DNA of 64,000 bases from Actinomycetota bacterium (GTDB lineage Bacteria > Actinomycetota > CADDZG01 > JAHWKV01): the NCBI GenBank assembly GCA_030447305.1, contig JAUJPC010000006.1:80400-144399 (forward strand), in the 5' to 3' direction. The stretch's first letter is position 1. Each line of letters starts with the position of its first letter. A program made the position numbers and the translations under genes. Positions 19,538-30,700 of this stretch are shown piece after piece. The notes beneath the pieces are model-generated. The model made no database searches. It was not told where the DNA came from and was given only the letters and a program-made list of their open reading frames with translations.

Positions 19538-20200
19538 GCGCCGTCCTTGCCTATTGATTCAGGTAGACGGACAATAAGCAGGCGCCGGGGACACTGAGAT
19601 CCGGTTAGCACGCTGAGTTCAGGGTCGGATTCCTTAGAGTAGGTGTCCGGCCCTTCTCATTAGTTGTGGCGCAACGATCCTAGCTTCAAGACGCCGTCCG
19701 GCTGGGCTACTCCGACTCCGTGCTCTGTGGAAGCTTAAGGCGAGCCCGGACCTGGAAGCGGCCAATGCGGAGCGAATCCCGCGGGCTATGGCGGTGGAGC
19801 CTCGACCACAGTCCCGTTACGAGCGCTCGCGCCGAGCCTGGCGATAAGCAGCCGGTCCCGCGGCCACGCGACGGCAACGGATCGGTACGACACCACCTGG
19901 TCCCAGGTCAACGTTCTCCAGGGTTTCGACGATCTCCCGGGACCCGGTCCATAGCACGACGCTCGTCGTCTAATTGCGGGCCGGAGCCCACAAGGAACGC
20001 CTATCGGCGTAGCCTCAAGAGCCCAATCGCCCCATTGCCACTTCGTCACGGTCTCGCGCCGGTCCAGTTCCTGGCGGCTTTTGTCCTGGCGTCGAGAGGA
20101 TAACCTCCGCTTTCCCAGGCTGCTCGATCGGACCGGCCAATTAATGACGGTGACGAACTTGTGTGGCGGAGGGGCTCTTCTTCAGTGGTCACTTCATCGC
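19538..20200. other. Decayed spacer
   Basis: No supported gene. A minus-strand frame near 19786-20049 reads partly protein-like (TWDQVVSYRSVAVAWPRD) but has no start, family or clean ends; it may be a scrap of a lost gene. Confidence 0.3.
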
Positions 20201-21352
20201 CTGTGGGGTGCCAAAACCCAGATTTCCCATGTTAGGCAGCCCTCTCGTACTCGTGAATCAGCCCGCCGAGGATGTCGCGGCGTTCGAGTCGAACCGCACC
20301 TCGACGCTCCGCTGGGTCGCCACGTGACTCGGCGTCTTCAGGTCGAGTCCCCGATGAGGCCGCGCTCGGGCATAATGCTTAACGTAATCCCGTAAGACCC
20401 GTTCAAGGTGGCGACGGCTGCGGATCAGAATCCAGTCCAGGCATTCGCTTCGAACGGTCAGAACCCATCGCTCCGCGAACGCGTTCGCTTGAGGCGCCCG
20501 ATGCGGTGTTCGGATGATCTCCATGCCCTCACACTCGAATACCTCATCGAAGGAGCCGCAGAACTTGGAATCTCGGTCGTTGGATGAGAAATCGTGGAGG
20601 AGACGAACCGTTCTCCCGAGCGATGAACACGTTTTTTGCCTGTTGGGTCACCCACACTGAATCGGGGTGGGGGGTTACCCCGGTCAGGTGAATCTTGCGG
20701 GTAGAAAGCTCGATGAAGAACAAGACGTACAGGGTCTTCAAGACCGTCTCAACAGTGAAGAAGTCACGAGCGATGATCCCCTGCGCCTGCGCCCGCAAGA
20801 ACTCCGACCACCTGGGTCCCTCACGCCGTGGAGCCGGCTCCAGTCCGTGCGCCTTAAGAACCCGCCGAACGGTGCCGGTCCCCACCCGGATGCCGAGCTT
20901 GCGTAGCTCACCTTGAATTCTCAGGTATCCCCAACGCGGATTCTCCCGGGCTAAGGCGCAAGTGGACGTATCGCAAGACGGGCAACCCGGGCCGGCCGCC
21001 GATTGGTTCTTCTGTCGTCGCAGCGATCCTCCGCTTTAATCAGTTCACGGTGCCAGCGCAGCAAGGTCTGCGGAGTCACGCAGAAGCTCGCCCAACGCTT
21101 TCTGGAAAGCAATCGGCTGGCCGCTGCCATAAACAATCGGTGCCAATGTCGCAACTCAGGACGAGCGACTGCCGGCGCATAACGCGCATCTGATGGCGAA
21201 GAACGACGATCTCCAGGTCCCTCGAGTCCTGATCGGAGCGAGGCAGGAGCCTAAGGAAGGCGCGCAATAACAGGTAGGCGATCGAGAGGAACATGGCCCG
21301 GATGCTATTCACGCCACCCAGAGCCGGCAAATCCCAGTTTTGGCATCCCACG
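20201..21352 (-). mobile_element. Decayed insertion sequence, copy 2 (type B ends)
   Basis: About 1.15 kb bounded by inverted ends: TGTGGGGTGCCAAAACCCAG at 20201 and its inverted partner with TTTTGGCATCCCAC at 21329-21352. On the minus strand, in several frames, lie LEIVVLRHQMRVMRRQ, ASFCVTPQTLLRWHRELI, FFIELSTRKIHLTGVTPHPD, APQANAFAERWVLTVRSECL and YARARPHRGLDLKTP. This is the full order of a DDE integrase-core transposase, broken by frameshifts and stops. The coding part resembles copy 1, but the ends differ. Confidence 0.75.
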
Positions 21353-21386
21353 GGATTCGCAAAAGCGCTCGCGTCATTAGATACAG

Positions 21387-21442
21387 AAATCAAAGGGCCA
21401 TGTCGGCGATCATCGGTCGCGATCGAGTTTTTGAACCCTACG
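21387..21442. mobile_element. Solo end of a type A insertion sequence
   Basis: Fifty-six bases (AAAGGGCCATGTCGGCGATC onward to GTTTTTGAACCCTACG) match the right end of IS copy 1 at 17648-17702. Only the end remains, suggesting deletion of the rest or overwriting by the neighbouring type B element. Confidence 0.6.
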
Positions 21443-21538
21443 CGCCTGTATCTAGCAAGCAAAACTGGGAACGACTTGAGTAAAGTGGTATGGCCGAAGA
21501 ACTGGGCGACTTAAGAGTTAAGGAACAGAGGCTCGCTC

Positions 21539-22550
21539 ATGACGGTTCCCAACTTTGCCAAACGGTTGGCGGCGACGACCCTCCTCTTATCGGCATTGAT
21601 TCTCTCGATATTAGATCCGGTTGTAGCAGCGTTTGCGGTGGCAGGCCTCTTCATCGGTCCTGGTATACGCAAATCACGAACTTCGATTCATAAATTGAGA
21701 GCCCGCCAACCTTGGCGGGTTAAAGGGATTATCACCGGCTCAGCCTTACTGTTATTGGTAGGCACCGCTCTTCTTATCTCCCGCACCCAGCGGGGAATCG
21801 AGAACAACTCGGGACCAACAGAGGAGCCATGGTACATAACCGTTGAATATATGGGGCGTCCTCACGGGGAACGATACACGGGCTCCATGGAGGATGCGTC
21901 ATGTGATGTTTGTATCTGCCGAAAACCTTGAAACCATGCGAATGGCTTTGGTGGCGTCGCATAATGCAGATCCGAGTAGTGCAACGCCGGAACGAGTCTT
22001 GGCCGAATCCGTATCGGTAGGCGGATGGAAAGTGGAAAGAGTGGATGACGGTCTGCGGCTTAGGAGCGAGTCGGCTTGGGAGCCTACACAGGGAAACTGG
22101 CCACTAGTTAGACGTAATGAAGTCTATATTCCAACTTTGGAAATCGACTCAGATTCGTTGGGAAAGTTTCAGGAGTCCCCGCACTTAGTGTTAGAGCCGA
22201 AGGATGGCTCAGTCCTGACCGTAACTTCTCCTCGCTTTCATATCGTCGATACGACACCTCCTTCAGAACCTGTAACTCTGAGAGACGGGGAGATACGCAA
22301 GGTTTTACTTGATAAGAACCTTGAGGAAGGACTTGTCATCGAAATCTACACTGCACATCCGGTGCTACACAGCCCGCCTACCGCCGCGCTTGCAAACATT
22401 TCGATGTGGACGCCGTTGAAGTATCTGTTCAGCCTAGCGTTCTGGTGGGGGGACGACCAAATTAAGTCGAGAATAAAGAGGATTATTGCGGGCACATCTT
22501 CTAGAAAGCGCTCCGAGAAACAGCCGCTTAGTCGACGCCGCGGAAACTGA
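21539..22550 (+). pseudogene. Membrane protein split by a frameshift
   Basis: Two overlapping frames seem to be one gene. The first (21539-21931) has two hydrophobic segments (TLLLSALILSILDPVVAAFAVAG and IITGSALLLLVGTALLIS), then an outside-type stretch ending EDASCDVCICRKP. The second (21843-22550) continues as a soluble domain (MFVSAENLETMRMALVASHN onward), a hydrophobic segment (ALANISMWTPLKYLFSLAFWW) and a basic tail. Total length is 1012 bases, one more than a multiple of three, consistent with a single-base shift near 21900. No family recognised. It lies between decayed IS copies; a sequencing error is possible, and so is genuine decay. Confidence 0.5.
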
Positions 22551-22665
22551 CTGCAAGGATTCACAGAAAGGGTTCCAGAAGCATGATGTCCACGACGGGG
22601 TTCGGCGTCAATCACGGTGCGAATACCGTTGGTTCGAAAACTGGCCTGTGGGGTGCCAAACAGGG

Positions 22666-23797
22666 TGTGGGGGTGCCAAAACTTGATTTTTGCCGTTACG
22701 CCGCTCTTCGGTACTCGTGAATCAACCCCCCAATATGTCGTGCCGAACATCGGGACGGCTTGGTGAGGCGCCGTTGGAGTTAGAAGTGCATGAGGCGTTC
22801 GCAGTTCCAGCCCGCAGTGAGGCCTTTGCTGGTTGTAATCCTCGATGTAGCTACGAAGAACCCCCCTCCAGGTGGCGCCTACCCCGGATGAGAATCCAGT
22901 CAAGGCACTCCCTGCGAGCAGTGAGAGGGATCCAAGCGCTCCGCGAAAGCATTGGCTTTAGTCGCCTGTACCGGCGTTCTTATGATCCTGGTGCCTTGTG
23001 CTTCAAAGACATCGTTGAAGGCACGAGAGAACTTGGAATCCCCGATCGTGAATCAGAAGGCTCAATTGGGGCGAACCAACAGGCGCCGCGATCGCAGGTT
23101 TCTTGCTTGTTGTGATCCGAGCCGAATCGGGGCTGGCGCTGACGCCACCCAGATGGACTCGCCTGCTTGCGAGCTCGATGAAGACAAGGACCTACAACGT
23201 CTTCAGCCGAACAGTTTCAACCGTGAAGAAGTCGCAGGCCAAGATTCCGTTGGTCTGGGATCGAAGGAACTGAGACCAGCTCGGTCCGTTGCGACGAGGG
23301 CCGGCCCGATCCCATTCGCTCGAGAACCCTTCGGACGGTACCCAACCTTGACGTCGAGCTTCTACCGCTTACCCTGGATCCTGACGTAACCCCAGCGAGG
23401 ATTCTCCCGGCCACCGCACAATCAGTGCAACGGTCTCCTCGAGGATTGCCGGCCTTCCTTGCTTTCTGTTCCTTAATATCTCCACTTGCGCTTGACCAGC
23501 TGCCGATGCCAGCGGAGCACAGTGTGCGGGGGTGACCATGAACGACCCAGCGTTCCCTCGGCAGGATCGGGCTGAGCGCGGCGAGAAAAAGTCGGTCAGT
23601 TGGTCGCACATGGGGCCGACCGACCTGGCGGCGCAGGATATTCAACTGGTGACGCAAGACGATGATTTCGAGACCGTCGAGTTCTGATTGGGGTCGGCGA
23701 GGAGCCGAAGAAGCAAGTACAGGATCGATAGGAACATGGGCTGCGATGCTGATCGGAACCGATTGAACGGCAAAACCGACTTCTGGCACCCCTCAGG
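22666..23797 (-). mobile_element. Decayed insertion sequence, copy 3 (type B ends)
   Basis: About 1.13 kb with the same ends as copy 2: TGTGGGGGTGCCAAAACTTG near 22666 (with a partial duplicate of the end at 22647) and the inverted partner around TTCTGGCACCCCTCAGG to 23797. Minus-strand pieces include LEIIVLRHQLNILRRQVGRP, RPTDRLFLAALSPILPRERW and VLRSYIEDYNQQRPHCGLEL. The transposase is broken by several frameshifts. Confidence 0.7.
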
Positions 23798-23896
23798 TTG
23801 AGTCGATCATGCGCAACTAGGGATACGGAATAGGTGCTGTTCTTGCCCATTTTCGGCGATTAGCCCGACCAGTGGTCAAGTCGGCCCGCGTCAACC

Positions 23897-24170
23897 TGGT
23901 CCGTATCTGGTCCGTCAGTCGCCGAAAAACGATGCGAACCAATACGAAATCATGAATAGCTCGAAATCCTGATTCGGGCGATTTCACGTACAGATTGGCC
24001 CTACAGCGGCTTAATGTACGTAAGATTTGACTTGAGGAGTCTGCGCCCGGTCGCTTTGACACGGAGGAGGTCTGGAGCGAAGAAAATCGCCATTTCTACG
24101 CACATTTCCGCCTAATTGCTGCATCAAAAATCGCCTGAAAACTGGACTTGGTCCGTCTTGGTCCGTCAGG
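23897..24170. repeat. Attachment-like site 2
   Basis: Same architecture as site 1: two GGTCCGT words 11 bp apart (23897-23916), a core with TTTGACACGGAGGAGGTC at 24053-24080, and two GGTCCGT words 10 bp apart (24148-24170). From 24050 to about 24120 it is almost identical to site 1. It separates the patatin/Panacea island from the three-gene-cassette island. Confidence 0.6.
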
Positions 24171-24729
24171 CAGTTCCTGGCCGATTTCGCTTCATTTCAG
24201 CTCTGCCGTGAAGCGGAGCGGCATCGGCCTGACCTCTTCTGTGTCGCGGATTTGTTCGGATCCGATAGCTCGGTGTGGCCAGGCTCGTGATGAACGGCTG
24301 TGCTCAGCGTAGCGGGGGGCAGAGCGGGAAGCACTTTAACCCGAGCTTTCATTTAACCGGCAAGAGCGTCAGAGTCGACAGTCTTCGATCGAGGCTTGGA
24401 GAACCGACGCGTGGCTCGTCCGCCCTGACCGTCGATACGTCAGGCAGCGGCACAAGTGCTCCTCGAATGACCAAACACCGCTCTCACATGCGGGCCTGAT
24501 GGGCTCGAAGGTCGCTTTGAACGTCCTTATGTCCCGCAATCCCCTTTCTCAGAGCAAAGATGCGCTCGGCATTGGCGGCGTCGGGTATGTCGACCTCATG
24601 CATCTTCGGATTGGGCGAATTCATCGCCATCGATAAAGAGACTCCTCGGTCGCTGCCCCTTCTAATCGGCTAAACCAATCCAGCCGGCCCTCCGTCGCCG
24701 TCGGCGTGAGCTCATCCCGTGTCGGCATC
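24171..24729. other. Non-coding stretch upstream of the repeat array
   Basis: No supported gene. The first ~80 bases continue the sequence shared with the right flank of attachment-like site 1, including CCTGACCTCTTCTGT. Confidence 0.4.
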
Positions 24730-24832
24730 GAGACCTTCCTCTCCCGTCGCTTATGGAGAGACCTTCCTCCCGTGGCTTATGGAGACCTTCCTCCCGTCTT
24801 TATGGAGAAAACCTTCCTCTCCCGTACTTATG
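24730..24832. repeat. Four-unit tandem repeat upstream of the large cassette
   Basis: Four direct units of about 23-28 bases (24730, 24756, 24782 and 24805), each containing ACCTTCCTC, an optional TC, CCGT, and CTTATGGAG or TTTATGGAG. Units touch each other with no spacers, so this is not a CRISPR. It ends ~140 bases before the likely start of the 938-residue gene, a fitting place for a regulator-binding array; that role is a guess. Confidence 0.7.
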
Positions 24833-24974
24833 GACATTTGCAATCGGCTCTGAAATGCTGCCTGCTGCGGGGAGAAAATACTAGCGGGCTTGCCCCCGTC
24901 CTGAAGAGCCGACCGTCCGTCTCGGCTCAACATGATTGCTGGAGCTCGCGCACCGGCCGCTGCTGGAGTTGGAC

Positions 24975-27791
24975 ATGAGTCCGACGGTCGCAATGGATGG
25001 GAGGGTGGTTTCGCTCTTGAGGCGAGACGACCTGCTCGTCCTCGACTTCGCATTGGTAAACCTCTCGAAGACTGCCGCAGAGACCGGAGGGGAGGAGGTC
25101 CTGATCCCGACGGACTCCTCGACGCCGGCCTTCATCGAGGTTTCGTTCCCGCCCCAGGCGGTTCTCGAGGAGATCCTCCCGAGGGACGGTACTCCTCTCC
25201 CCATGGGTCTGAGCGCGCGCTTTTCGGGACGAACTCGGCTGGGTTTCGAGGTCCCGCTAGGGGCGGCCGTCCCCTTCACTCCGTCAGGTCTCTTGTCGTG
25301 GGCCGGCTTTCTCGGTTCACCAGATCGAACGCTCATCGAATGCGTGTGGGACCTCGTCTTCCGGGAGCTACCAAGCGATGCTCGGTGGTCGCATTCTTCG
25401 ACGGAGGTAACGCCCGAGGGGGTAAACGAGCTCTGGCAAACGACCCTGGTAGCCAGGCAGGGCGAGGGCCGCCGAGCAAAACGCAAGCCGCTGCTTGGCG
25501 GAGCTCGGTCTGCAGGATTTTCGCCATCATTTCGAACCTCGTTGGAGGTCGATCAACGGCGGCGGATTGCGGTTGCTGTTGAGGCACGACCCCTGGTCGC
25601 TCACGAACTCACGTTCAGCTCCCGGGGCGCCACGGTGGATCTTATCGGAGATTGGACCGACATCCCGGAGCTCAGCCTGACTATGTACCGTCACAGCTCC
25701 ACCCTTGGCCGCGAAGCGCGAGTTGCCACCGTCGAACAGGGTTACCTGCTCCCTTTCGGCTTTCCCGCCCAGCTCGATTCGTACACAGAGCGCCAACTGC
25801 GGGGGGGCCAAGCGACACTGGTCCAAACGGTCGTCCTTACGGTGCACGTCGCGGAAATCAGCTACGAGGGGGCGATAGGTTTGCCGTTTGAGGGCCGGGA
25901 GTTTCCCTTTCGCGTTGTTCGCCTTGACGATCCTCTAGTAACCAGCGTGACGAAAAGTGCGCTCGCCGGGGGAATTTCCTGGTTGGACACTACGGCAGGG
26001 AGCCACCTGGGATTCAGACTCACCGCCGAAGATTTCGAAGGTCACCTCATCTCCTTCAGTGCCCCCGCGGCGTTCGTTCCCCGGGATCAGGCGTTCGGCG
26101 GAGAGGTATTGAGGACTGCAGTTGAAGGCTACGACGCTCAGTGCAAGACAATCCCCCTCCCAGTCGCCGGGCAGGTGGCTCTAGCGCCTCCCGGCCTGGA
26201 CCCAACTGCCGTTCACGGAACGTCCGTCGTCGACGTCGAGGCACTCTACATAGGCGGTGCAGTGGCGAACGCCGACCCCTCCATCCTGGCGGCGCAGAGG
26301 CAGCTCGGCTCCTTCCCCAAACTAGCGGGCGTCGATGCGAGGATCCCGGCCCTGGAGGCATTCACTAGAGGCGCCACGTCGCGCGCAAGAACTAACACGC
26401 TAGAAAGGGTCCGCGGCCGGGCAGCAAGGTTGGACCTAGATCGCCAGTACGTTGAGTCAGGTCTCGGAGCTTCTCGAGGCGTTTACTCGAAACTCGCTCA
26501 GGCGGTGGACTTTGTCCCCCCAGTTACAAGTAGCGGCAGCTTGGCGGCCCTGTCTTTCCCCACTTCCGGACTGTCTCGAGATTCAGGTCTGGTGGGGGGG
26601 GATCTCGAGGCTTTCAAGAGCGCCGGGTTTGACCCGCAGAGCTTCTTCCCGATAGAGACCCCGGAATTGCTGCCCATATTGCTGGGGGTGGTGGAGCTCG
26701 ACAAGCTGGTCGAACCAACCCCCGACGTCGGGGGGGCCGGCGCCCCCCAGGTGCTCGTCGAGACACTCTTTCGGGAGGAACAAGGCCGCCTCCCCATTGC
26801 CGTACAAGCCAAGCTAGCGTGGCGTCCGAGGCTGAAGGTCGGCTTCCACGGCCCGGGCGACCTCTTGGAGACCACCGCCAACACGACGCTGGATCTGCGC
26901 AGCACCCACGTGGCCCGCTTCGACGGCCGTCCTCCGACATCGGAAGTTGCGGGCGAGCTAAGGTCGTTCAGTTTGACCTTCTGTAATGGATTGCTCGTCG
27001 TTCCCTTCGAGAGGCTCGGCTTCGTCTCGCACTCCGGGGGCACCCCCTCCCTCGACGTCAAGGTAGGCACGGTGGGTTTCGGCGGTGACCTGCGTTTCCT
27101 CAACAGCCTAAGCAAATTTTTGTCACCGCCGGAAAATGGACCTCGTGTGGCGGTGACCGCAGCGGCAATCGAGGCAAGCCATACGATTGCTGTGCCCGAC
27201 GTGTCGATGGGGGTCTTCTTACTGCAAAATCTCGCGGTGTCGGCCTCGTTGTCGTTGCCGCTGGACCGGCGCCCGGTTCGAATGCGCTTCGCCGTGTCGA
27301 AACGAGACGACCCCTTCCTCGTCACCATCTCGTTGTTCGGTGGCGGAGGGTTCATCGACCTCGAGCTCGAGCTTGAGGAGATCGTTCGGCTGGAGGCCGG
27401 AATCGCCTTTGGCGCGGCCGCCTCACTCGATCTGAAAGTAGCTAGTGCGTCGGTGATCGTGACGGCCGAAATCCACTTTCTACTAGAGGCAGGTCGACCC
27501 AAGCTTGACGGGTTCTTCCGGGCCGTGGGCGAACTGGACGTGCTCGGCATCGTCAACGTATCGGTCGAGATCTATCTGGGCTTGGCCTTGAGCCCGCCGC
27601 CCACGAAGGAGGTTACGGGCTACGCGATGTTCAGCGTTCGAATCAGGGTCGCCTTCTTCTCGAAGTCACTGACTCTTTCGGCGGAAAGGAAATTCAGCGC
27701 AGGTAGTGATCCCACGTTCGACGTCGCCTTCGCATCCCCGGAACCGTGGCTCGAGCGCTGCGCAGCCTTTGCCAGCATGAGCGGGCCATGA
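24975..27791 (+). CDS. Large beta-rich protein of unknown function (cassette gene 1)
   Basis: A 938-residue protein with no family I recognise, no signal peptide and no transmembrane helix. The first ~450 residues are mixed beta with many aromatic and charged turns. The last ~220 contain long alternating hydrophobic strands rich in Val, Leu, Phe and Glu (LFGGGGFIDLELELEEIV, then LDLKVASASVIVTAEIHFLL, then GIVNVSVEIYLGLALS), which look like a large amphipathic beta sheet or barrel-like surface. The stop TGA overlaps the start ATG of the next gene (ATGA), so the pair is translationally coupled. ATG at 24975 is preferred because of a GGAG 8 bases upstream; a TTG at 24936 is an alternative. The four-unit repeat lies just upstream. 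Function unknown; structural or surface protein possible. Confidence 0.8.
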   Translation: MSPTVAMDGRVVSLLRRDDLLVLDFALVNLSKTAAETGGEEVLIPTDSSTPAFIEVSFPPQAVLEEILPRDGTPLPMGLSARFSGRTRLGFEVPLGAAVPFTPSGLLSWAGFLGSPDRTLIECVWDLVFRELPSDARWSHSSTEVTPEGVNELWQTTLVARQGEGRRAKRKPLLGGARSAGFSPSFRTSLEVDQRRRIAVAVEARPLVAHELTFSSRGATVDLIGDWTDIPELSLTMYRHSSTLGREARVATVEQGYLLPFGFPAQLDSYTERQLRGGQATLVQTVVLTVHVAEISYEGAIGLPFEGREFPFRVVRLDDPLVTSVTKSALAGGISWLDTTAGSHLGFRLTAEDFEGHLISFSAPAAFVPRDQAFGGEVLRTAVEGYDAQCKTIPLPVAGQVALAPPGLDPTAVHGTSVVDVEALYIGGAVANADPSILAAQRQLGSFPKLAGVDARIPALEAFTRGATSRARTNTLERVRGRAARLDLDRQYVESGLGASRGVYSKLAQAVDFVPPVTSSGSLAALSFPTSGLSRDSGLVGGDLEAFKSAGFDPQSFFPIETPELLPILLGVVELDKLVEPTPDVGGAGAPQVLVETLFREEQGRLPIAVQAKLAWRPRLKVGFHGPGDLLETTANTTLDLRSTHVARFDGRPPTSEVAGELRSFSLTFCNGLLVVPFERLGFVSHSGGTPSLDVKVGTVGFGGDLRFLNSLSKFLSPPENGPRVAVTAAAIEASHTIAVPDVSMGVFLLQNLAVSASLSLPLDRRPVRMRFAVSKRDDPFLVTISLFGGGGFIDLELELEEIVRLEAGIAFGAAASLDLKVASASVIVTAEIHFLLEAGRPKLDGFFRAVGELDVLGIVNVSVEIYLGLALSPPPTKEVTGYAMFSVRIRVAFFSKSLTLSAERKFSAGSDPTFDVAFASPEPWLERCAAFASMSGP

Positions 27792-30700
27792 TGAAGCAGA
27801 CCATCGTTTGGAGTGTTCTTCCCGATCCCGCCAAGCGGCTTACAAGCGACCGAGTCGCCCATCTAGCTCTGGTTGTGAGTCCGCGATTAAGCGTCGACGA
27901 GGATCCTATGGGGCTAACCCTGGCCACCTTGGGCGACTTCCCGGACATGGCGGATTGGCCGAGCACGCGGCTCGACCTTCGCGTAGAAGTTGTCGGACCG
28001 TCTAGAACAGCTTTGCTTCCGGCAACCTTTCTCGACGAACCGCCCGCACTGGAGCTGTGGGGGGCCGTATTTCCCCCGTCGCTGTCGGTCGCACCGTTCT
28101 CGTCCGAGACCGCAACTGAGAACCGCCGCATCCTGAGTTACCCAGCGGCACAGTTTCATGCGGCGGTGAAGGAGGAGTATGGCGTTTCCGTCGAGTCGAT
28201 TGACAATGTTGTTGCTGAACTACAGCCGGGGGGATTGTCCGGGTCCTGGGGCCGAGTGGACCGGCTCATTCGCAACTTCGCTGCTTCCCGTCCAAACCGA
28301 GCCGGCTCAGAGAGGGCCTCGATTAATTCCATGCACGACCCGCTCGACACGGACCTGACCGGGTCGATCAGGCTCTCCGAGTTTCATCGAACCACCGGCG
28401 AGGATCGACGTCTCGATAGATCGCGGGCGGAGCGAGTCCGCCGCGGGGTATCGACTGAACGAGAGTTCCATCGCGTGGTCGCGGCATTAGCGGACCACCC
28501 GGAAATGCTCAAAAGACTCGGCTTGGTGCGGCGTGCAGGAGTTGTTTTGCCCGACGGGCTCACTGGATCGTTCACGATTCGCGCGATCCCGTCGCACGGT
28601 CGTAGCTTTTCCGACTATTGCCCCGGGATCCGGTGCCTGGTTCAAGACGGCCGCTTTACATTGCAGGATGCCGACGGGAACCCGGCCCTTTTCCTCAAAT
28701 TAAACGACGGGGGGCGCTTCAACGTGATCGACGTTGACCTGGATGCCGCCGGTCTGGCGCTTAAGGCGTATGTCTCTACGCTGGAGCGCTCGGCACGAGA
28801 CCGCCCTCCTCCGCCGGTGCACCTCCCGGCTCTGAGTTCCGACGGGATCTTTGTCGCAGAAGCAGACCGTGAGGTAACCTTCCAGGCGGCTTTGGAGGCG
28901 GCGCAGCACCTCAACGGCGATCTTTCAGCCGGAGGTAAGGGAGACCAAACCATCCTCGATGCCGCAAGCGTCCTTCAGGGGTACCGGATTGACGTCTTCG
29001 ATGAGGGATCCGGGCGCTGGTATTCACTGTGTCGCCGGGTCGCCACCTACAAGGTGAAGGGTATGGCCGACCCTATAGTCATCGAGGACGAAGGCAGCGT
29101 CTCGGAGGCACTCGCCGAATCGGTCCAAGACGCCGAAACCGTCAACAAATTGCACCAAGCCGTGTTCAGGTGGAGTGGGTGGAGTTTGGTCGCCCCGCCC
29201 CCGGGCAAGATGGTGGGCCTCGACGGTGAGGTCGCTGATCCTGTACCCGCACCTGACCCTACGCTCCCGTTTTCCTCGACCGTTTCAGTAGCTAAAGGTA
29301 CGTTGCCCTCGCTTAGATTCGGACGGACTTACCGGTTCCGGGCCCGGTTGGTCGACATTGGCGGGCAGAGTGCACTGTTCGAGGCCAGACACGAAGAGGG
29401 CGCTACGGCTACGGCCCCGTTGCGCTACAGGCGATACGAACCGGTCCCGAGTCCCGTTCTGGTGCCGCGCCGGGCCATGACCGGGAGTGAGTCGGTCGAC
29501 GTCATGGTTGTTCGGACCGACAACCGCAGCGCCACCCCGGTTTCTGGGCCTCCGTCGGAACGCCACCTCCTTGCACCCAAAGCCCCGGTGTTATTGCTGG
29601 AGCGCCACGGGGTGCTGGACGTGCCCGGCGAACACCGCCTCACCCCGGATGCTTACCAGCTGCTGTTCGACCGAGACAAAAGGGTTGTGGCCGGCACTAC
29701 AGACCCCAGCTCCGAAGACGTGCAGTTTGTCGAAACCGACGCCATGGAGCTGCCTTGGCTTCCCGACCCCCTGGCCCGGGGCGTCACCTTTTCGGGGCTG
29801 CCGGGTATCCAGGAGCTCACGTTTGCCTGGCCGCAGGGCCCCCAATGGCACGAGCGGACGCCGCTACGGCTCGTCCTAGAGCCCGGTTCCTTGGACTCCG
29901 CGGCACCGGTTCGGGTCGAGGGCCAGGACCGGGTCGTACGAATGAGGATCCAACCCGGCCTTGACCTCGAAATCCAGCTGAGCAGCCAGCTCCATCCCGG
30001 GGACGAGGAGGTGATCGGTACGTGGAATCTTTTAGCCGGAGCGGAACCTAGATCTTCTGCTCTGATCGAGACTCGACGCCGGGACATGATCTCCGGGAAG
30101 GTCCGCCAGATAACACCCTCCTGCTCGCTACGCCTGGTCCATGCGGTTCGATGTCCGCTCGAGCCTCCTGCGCTCGGCGACCCAACGGTCGCCCGCGAGC
30201 AAGGGGCCACGTCTTACGAGATCACCGACGACTCCCTCTTAGTACACCGCCCGACAACGGTTTCCGTCGAGGTGGAAGCAAAGTGGACCGAGATAATCGA
30301 CGATCCGCAGAAACCAAGGCCCGAGCGGTTTGAGGCACGGGCGGTCATCGGACAGTCCGGCGACGATCTGGTTGCAGCCTGGGACTCGGCGGCCGGGGGG
30401 GAACCGTTGCCGTTCAGGGCGGTGCACGAGCTGGGGGACACGCGGCATCGGGAAATCGAGTACCGACCCATAGCCACCTCGCGATTTGCGAGCTACTTCA
30501 GCGAGCGGCGCTCGGTAAATCTCTCCGGTACTGCGGCGGTCGGGATTGCCGACTCATTCGTGAGGGGGACGGTCACCGTCCGGGAGAGGTTTGGCTCCGT
30601 GGAGGAGGACTCCTTCGCGACGCCACCAAGAACGTACAGCAACGAGAACGACGTAGAGATCGGCTATGAGTCCGGAACCATCGCTCGTAGGGCCAACGGA

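Noticed and set aside
22346..22903. 185-residue minus-strand frame
   Set aside because: Mostly antisense to the frameshifted membrane gene; only the part inside IS copy 3 is protein-like.
24730..24832. Possible CRISPR array
   Set aside because: Repeat units abut with no unique spacers, vary in length and have no cas genes nearby.
26498..27556. 352-residue minus-strand frame
   Set aside because: Antisense to cassette gene 1; serine/proline-rich translation typical of shadow frames.
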